Source: CAYZYO01 sp964482585 (lineage in GTDB: Bacteria > Bacillota > Syntrophomonadia > Syntrophomonadales > Syntrophomonadaceae). Taken from it: a stretch of DNA of 16,252 bases. Numbering within the stretch: the first letter of the stretch is position 1; every line of letters begins with the position of its first letter. The stretch lies in assembly GCA_964482585.1 (NCBI GenBank), contig CAYZYO010000052.1, forward strand, positions 1 through 16,252, written 5' to 3'. The position numbers and the translations under genes are program-made. This document shows positions 13,926 to 16,252 of the stretch, piece by piece. Below the pieces are notes generated by a model, which worked only from the letters and a program-made list of their open reading frames with translations, searched no databases and had not been told where the DNA came from.

Positions 13926-14233
13926 CAATCAAAGCCTCCGTCATCATTTTCAATTGCCTTTATCGCTGCTTTAACTGCAGATATATCACCAAATAAAGCA
14001 ATCATACTAAATTGTTGGGGGCAAGTGCCGTGGATTTCTAAAGCTACAACTTCTCCTGCTTTTTGCGCCAGATCTGCATAATAATAGCAATCTGGCATTG
14101 AAGCCTGAAACATGCCTATTGCCGTACAATTACCCCATATTTCTTCTTTTACCCGGGAATTTGCATGAACTCGTCGAAGCATCATTTCTTTGATTCCATG
14201 GCTAGGAGCACTGATAACTCGAATTTTTGGCAT
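13925..14233 (-). CDS. BMC shell protein with GrpU-like GTCPQ motif
   Basis: This 102-residue protein has an N-terminal extension (1-37; KIRVISAPSHGIKEMMLRR) followed by a BMC domain (about 38-95: A-I-G-M-F-Q-A-S, YYADLAQKAGEVVALEI, FGDISAVKAAIKAIE). At residues 69-73 it carries G-T-C-P-Q, matching the G-X-C-P-Q motif I recall from GrpU, a shell protein of a glycyl-radical microcompartment whose pore cysteines bind an Fe-S cluster. Cys71 (codon 14021-14023) would lie at the pore. Such proteins are thought to conduct electrons or carry clusters across the shell. AAGGAGGG lies 5 nt before the ATG. It lies between the BMC-H gene (48 nt upstream) and eutP (overlapping). The BMC fold is clear; cluster binding is inference from the motif. 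Confidence 0.87.
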   Translation of the reverse strand: MPKIRVISAPSHGIKEMMLRRVHANSRVKEEIWGNCTAIGMFQASMPDCYYYADLAQKAGEVVALEIHGTCPQQFSMIALFGDISAVKAAIKAIENDDGGFD

Positions 14234-14281
14234 GAGAACCCTCCTTGTACTCGAACTGAATTTTCCATCCCTGTTTTATGC

Positions 14282-14560
14282 TTAAAAGTTTTCTGGAAGA
14301 ATAGTTTCTGTATCATTATGCGGACGCGGTATAACGTATACAGAGATTAATTGTCCAACCTTGCCAGCAGCTGCAGCCCCGGCATCAGTAGCAGCCTTTA
14401 CAGCTCCGACATCACCACGCACCATTACGGTTACATAACCTGAACCTGTCCTCTGGTAACCACACAAGCTAACATTAGCAGCTTTAACCATAACATCGGC
14501 GGCTTCTATGGCCGGAATTAATCCTCTGGTTTCAATCATTCCCAAAGCTTCTTTAACCAT
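14282..14560 (-). CDS. Canonical BMC-H hexameric shell protein (PduA/EutM/CcmK-like)
   Basis: This 92-residue Pfam00936-type protein begins with ALGMIETRGLIPAIEAADVM, continues with VSLCGYQRTGSGYVTVMVRG and GDVGAVKAATDAG, and ends with Y-V-I-P-R-P-H, the standard profile of facet-forming hexamers. The pore loop RTGSGY has the small residues of metabolite-conducting pores in PduA-like proteins. AAAGGAGG lies 8 nt before the ATG, among the strongest sites in the operon, as expected for the most abundant shell component. It is placed between the permuted shell protein (21 nt upstream) and the GTCPQ shell protein. PduA-like and EutM-like cannot be separated by eye. Confidence 0.95.
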   Translation of the reverse strand: MVKEALGMIETRGLIPAIEAADVMVKAANVSLCGYQRTGSGYVTVMVRGDVGAVKAATDAGAAAAGKVGQLISVYVIPRPHNDTETILPENF

Positions 14561-14581
14561 TTAAATGTCCTCCTTTATTTT

Positions 14582-14920
14582 TTAAGAGCGAGTAATTTTG
14601 GCTTCCTCAAATGCCAGTTCTCCATGAAGCATTTTGAGGATACTACTACAAGCGGCTTCTAATGCGCCTGTTTCACCAATGACCAGAACTGTACCTAAAT
14701 AACGGTCAATAAAAATAATTTCCAAGACCGCAGACTTAGAGAGATAATCGGCAATTACTATCGCTGTTTCCCCGGGTGATACAGAGATAATCGCTAACGG
14801 AGAAACATCAATAGCTAGTTTTTGTGTAACCCGATCGTCAGGATTGTCAATGATATGACATAGGTTTATGTGTTTACCTGATACTTCTTCAGATATCATC
14901 TTCATATCTGCTTTCAACAT
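14582..14920 (-). CDS. eutS: EutS/PduU-type circularly permuted BMC shell protein
   Basis: This 112-residue protein follows the EutS/PduU layout. It has an N-terminal segment with I-S-E-E-V-S-G-K-H-I-N-L-C-H-I-I-D-N-P (residues about 9-27), then V-S-P-G-E-T-A-I-V-I-A-D-Y (57-69), IIFIDRYLGTVLVIGETGAL (78-97) and the C-terminal ITRS that matches the family's ITRT/MTKS ending. The fold is a permuted BMC domain whose N-terminal residues can form a beta barrel plugging the pore. GGAGGAG lies 4 nt before the ATG. Length matches EutS (111) and PduU (116). Compared with those, the A-I-G-I-x-T-x-P block is less conserved (LAIISVSPGETA). Confidence 0.9.
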   Translation of the reverse strand: MLKADMKMISEEVSGKHINLCHIIDNPDDRVTQKLAIDVSPLAIISVSPGETAIVIADYLSKSAVLEIIFIDRYLGTVLVIGETGALEAACSSILKMLHGELAFEEAKITRS

Positions 14921-14954
14921 AATACTCCTCCGTTATTTAAATCTCTTGTCTGAT

Positions 14955-15230
14955 TTAATCTTGAATTTTCATCTCATCGATTATCCCAACAATTGCAGCA
15001 TCAATTGGTCCACCAGCTGAATCTTCAAAGTGACGGGCTGAACTGCCAGTTGTCAGTAAAACAATCTCACCTACACCTGCACCTACAGAATCTACAGCAA
15101 CAATTGGGTTTATCTGGTCAAACTCTTTTGAAACACCATTCACCAGGGCAACTATCAGGAGAGGCTTTCCTGTCAACTGAATATCCTTTTTAGTTGCCAC
15201 AATATGACCGATAACTTTGGCAATATACAT
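14955..15230 (-). CDS. eutN: EutN/CcmL BMC vertex protein (BMC-P)
   Basis: This 91-residue Pfam03319 protein forms the pentamers that cap BMC vertices. It opens with MYIAKVIGHIVATKKD and keeps the family signatures GKPLLIVALV, A-V-D-S-V-G-A-G-V-G-E-I-V-L and the GSSARH motif before PIDAAIVGIID. The start is the ATG at 15230, with GGAGGAG 6 nt upstream; an in-frame GTG at 15245 overlaps that site and would add five residues absent from the family. It lies 17 nt after the flavoprotein stop and 34 nt before the EutS-like gene, inside one operon. Confidence 0.96.
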   Translation of the reverse strand: MYIAKVIGHIVATKKDIQLTGKPLLIVALVNGVSKEFDQINPIVAVDSVGAGVGEIVLLTTGSSARHFEDSAGGPIDAAIVGIIDEMKIQD

Positions 15231-15247
15231 TACTCTCTCCTCCACTC

Positions 15248-16027
15248 TTAACAGATAACAATTTCCATACCCCGTTCCTTAATTGCATCTTTAGCTGCCG
15301 GTGTAATAATGGTTCGAGGTGATATTATGATTTCACTGCCGCTGTTCGGCAAATCTGCCAGGCTAAAGATCTGTTTGTCAAATACTTCTTGGCAGTCTTT
15401 TTCTAAAGCACCTATCATGTTCTGATCACCAAGGGAATGCTGCACGGTATCTACTAAGCTTAGTGCTTCACACAATACCATTCCGTAATCTTCCAATCGT
15501 TCTACATTGGAGACTAGCAATGCTTTATACGCCTGGACAGCCTTATTGTGCCCCATACTTTCACGCATTAGATTCTTGGGATCACACGCATCTCGTACAC
15601 CAATCACCGGTTTGCCAGAAAGCAGGGCAATCATAATCAACGTTGTAGCTAGGTTATCAGCTATGCCATTGAGCACTTTGGCAGCAGTATTCATGGTCAT
15701 TACCGGAATAAGAAGGGCATCACTCTCTGTCAGCAGATCTGTCAGCTTGTTGAAATCTTCAGAATCATCATATATGGTAATCTGACCCAAAAACTCCTGC
15801 AGCTTATCCTTGCTAATGACTTTTTTACCATTAGGAGTTAATACGACTTCAAACTGATAGCCATTCTTTTGGAGCTGCTGCATCTGCTCAAGGACATCAT
15901 CCAAACCTATTATACCGGCGGAGAAAATGGCCAGTATTCTTTTTGTAACCGGTTTATTTTTTTGGTTTTGCTTGGTTAATTCAGCCAAAACCATTTTTAT
16001 AATTTTTTCTTTTTCAATATTTGTCAT
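15248..16027 (-). CDS. BMC-associated flavoprotein with possible encapsulation helix
   Basis: This 259-residue protein belongs to the flavoprotein fold family of FMN-dependent decarboxylase/prenyltransferase-like proteins. A Rossmann-type start R-I-L-A-I-F-S-A-G (30-38) precedes P-V-M-T-M-N-T-A-A-K-V-L-N-G-I-A-D-N-L (108-126), which matches the family's nucleotide-binding and catalytic strand-loop. Residues 4-19 (I-E-K-E-K-I-I-K-M-V-L-A-E-L-T-K) form an amphipathic helix followed by a polar linker (NQKNKPVTK). That is the usual build of a BMC encapsulation peptide, so the enzyme is probably inside the shell. AAGGG lies about 12 nt, and GGGTG about 7 nt, before the ATG. Homologues occur in several BMC operons without a settled role; a redox or flavin-handling function is the obvious guess. 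Confidence 0.8.
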   Translation of the reverse strand: MTNIEKEKIIKMVLAELTKQNQKNKPVTKRILAIFSAGIIGLDDVLEQMQQLQKNGYQFEVVLTPNGKKVISKDKLQEFLGQITIYDDSEDFNKLTDLLTESDALLIPVMTMNTAAKVLNGIADNLATTLIMIALLSGKPVIGVRDACDPKNLMRESMGHNKAVQAYKALLVSNVERLEDYGMVLCEALSLVDTVQHSLGDQNMIGALEKDCQEVFDKQIFSLADLPNSGSEIIISPRTIITPAAKDAIKERGMEIVIC

Positions 16028-16039
16028 CTTTATTCACCC

Positions 16040-16252
16040 TTACTTATTTTTCCCCCGATTTTTTTTTGAGCTCTTTGAAGTACTTTTATCGACACCTTGT
16101 GCTGGGTTTGGCCTGTCATCTCCGGATTTAGTCTTGTCTTTTGCTTTAGCTTCTTCCTTAGCCTTGGCCTTCTTGGCTTTGTCTTCCTCGTTCTTGGCCT
16201 CTTCCTTGGCCTTGGCCTCTTCCTTGGCCTTGGCCTCTTCCTCGGCCTTGGC
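16040..16252 (-). CDS. 3' end of an unknown gene: Lys/Ala/Glu-rich repeat tail
   Basis: An open frame on the minus strand enters from the window edge and ends at a TAA at 16042-16040. The 70 visible residues begin with repeated A-K-A-K-E-E hexads, pass through A-K-N-E-E-D-K-A-K-K and A-K-D-K-T-K-S-G-D-D-R-P, and end in a Ser/Lys-rich basic tail (S-T-S-K-S-S-K-K-N-R-G-K-N-K). It should be a long charged helix or disordered extension. It lies 12 nt upstream of the flavoprotein gene and is therefore in the BMC operon. The identity of the folded N-terminal part is outside the window; shell proteins and core enzymes with charged tails are both possible. Confidence 0.75.
   Translation of the reverse strand, partial: AKAEEEAKAKEEAKAKEEAKNEEDKAKKAKAKEEAKAKDKTKSGDDRPNPAQGVDKSTSKSSKKNRGKNK
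16199..16252. repeat. 18-bp in-frame tandem repeat
   Basis: Three directly adjacent 18-bp units (CTCTTCCTTGGCCTTGGC on the plus strand) occupy 16199-16216, 16217-16234 and 16235-16252. The third differs by one base. Each encodes A-K-A-K-E-E on the minus strand. The array runs off the window edge, and decayed units continue to about 16150. Confidence 0.9.

Overview
The window reads as chromosomal DNA of an anaerobic, low-GC Bacillota (Clostridia-like). The grounds are strong AGGAGG-type ribosome sites, AT-rich spacers, a DUF1659/DUF2922 small-protein pair typical of Firmicutes, a sodium-pumping decarboxylase operon, a butyrate kinase and a bacterial microcompartment (BMC) operon. This placement is inference; there is no rRNA or marker gene. 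I found no tRNA, rRNA, CRISPR array, transposase or phage gene.

Left part (1-2687, minus strand): a biotin-dependent, Na+-pumping decarboxylase operon in the order alpha subunit (carboxyltransferase), gamma-like membrane anchor, free-standing biotin carrier, and beta subunit (cut by the window edge). Next come a TVP38/DedA-type membrane protein (3408-4010, minus) and a three-gene overlapping unit (4285-6077, minus): a YtrA-type GntR repressor, an ABC ATPase and an ABC-2 permease. A clear promoter and a 12-bp perfect palindrome lie just upstream of the repressor gene.

Middle part: a lone MmgE/PrpD-family gene (6470-7879, plus), a UspA stress protein (8145-8594, plus), a convergent NhaA Na+/H+ antiporter (8610-9944, minus), and the DUF1659 plus DUF2922 pair (10818-11294, plus) closed by a rho-independent terminator.

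Right part (11516-16252, minus): a BMC operon whose 5' end lies beyond the window. In transcription order it holds the Lys/Ala/Glu-repeat tail of an unknown protein, a flavoprotein with a possible encapsulation helix, an EutN vertex protein, an EutS/PduU-type permuted shell protein, a canonical BMC-H shell protein, a shell protein with a G-T-C-P-Q motif like the Fe-S site of GrpU, EutP, butyrate kinase and an acetate-transporter-family protein, ending in a strong terminator. The likely logic is that an aldehyde-producing signature enzyme (outside the window; the GTCPQ protein hints at the glycyl-radical type) feeds acyl-CoA and acyl-phosphate to a kinase that makes ATP, and the acid then crosses the membrane.

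The most distinctive structure not explained by genes is a family of about 70-160 bp non-coding repeats in the spacers. They share terminal inverted repeats close to GAGGRTTTTGCATAAT and an internal GGAGACT-AGTCTCC hairpin. There are copies in both orientations plus degenerate and partial ones, consistent with a MITE-like non-autonomous element.
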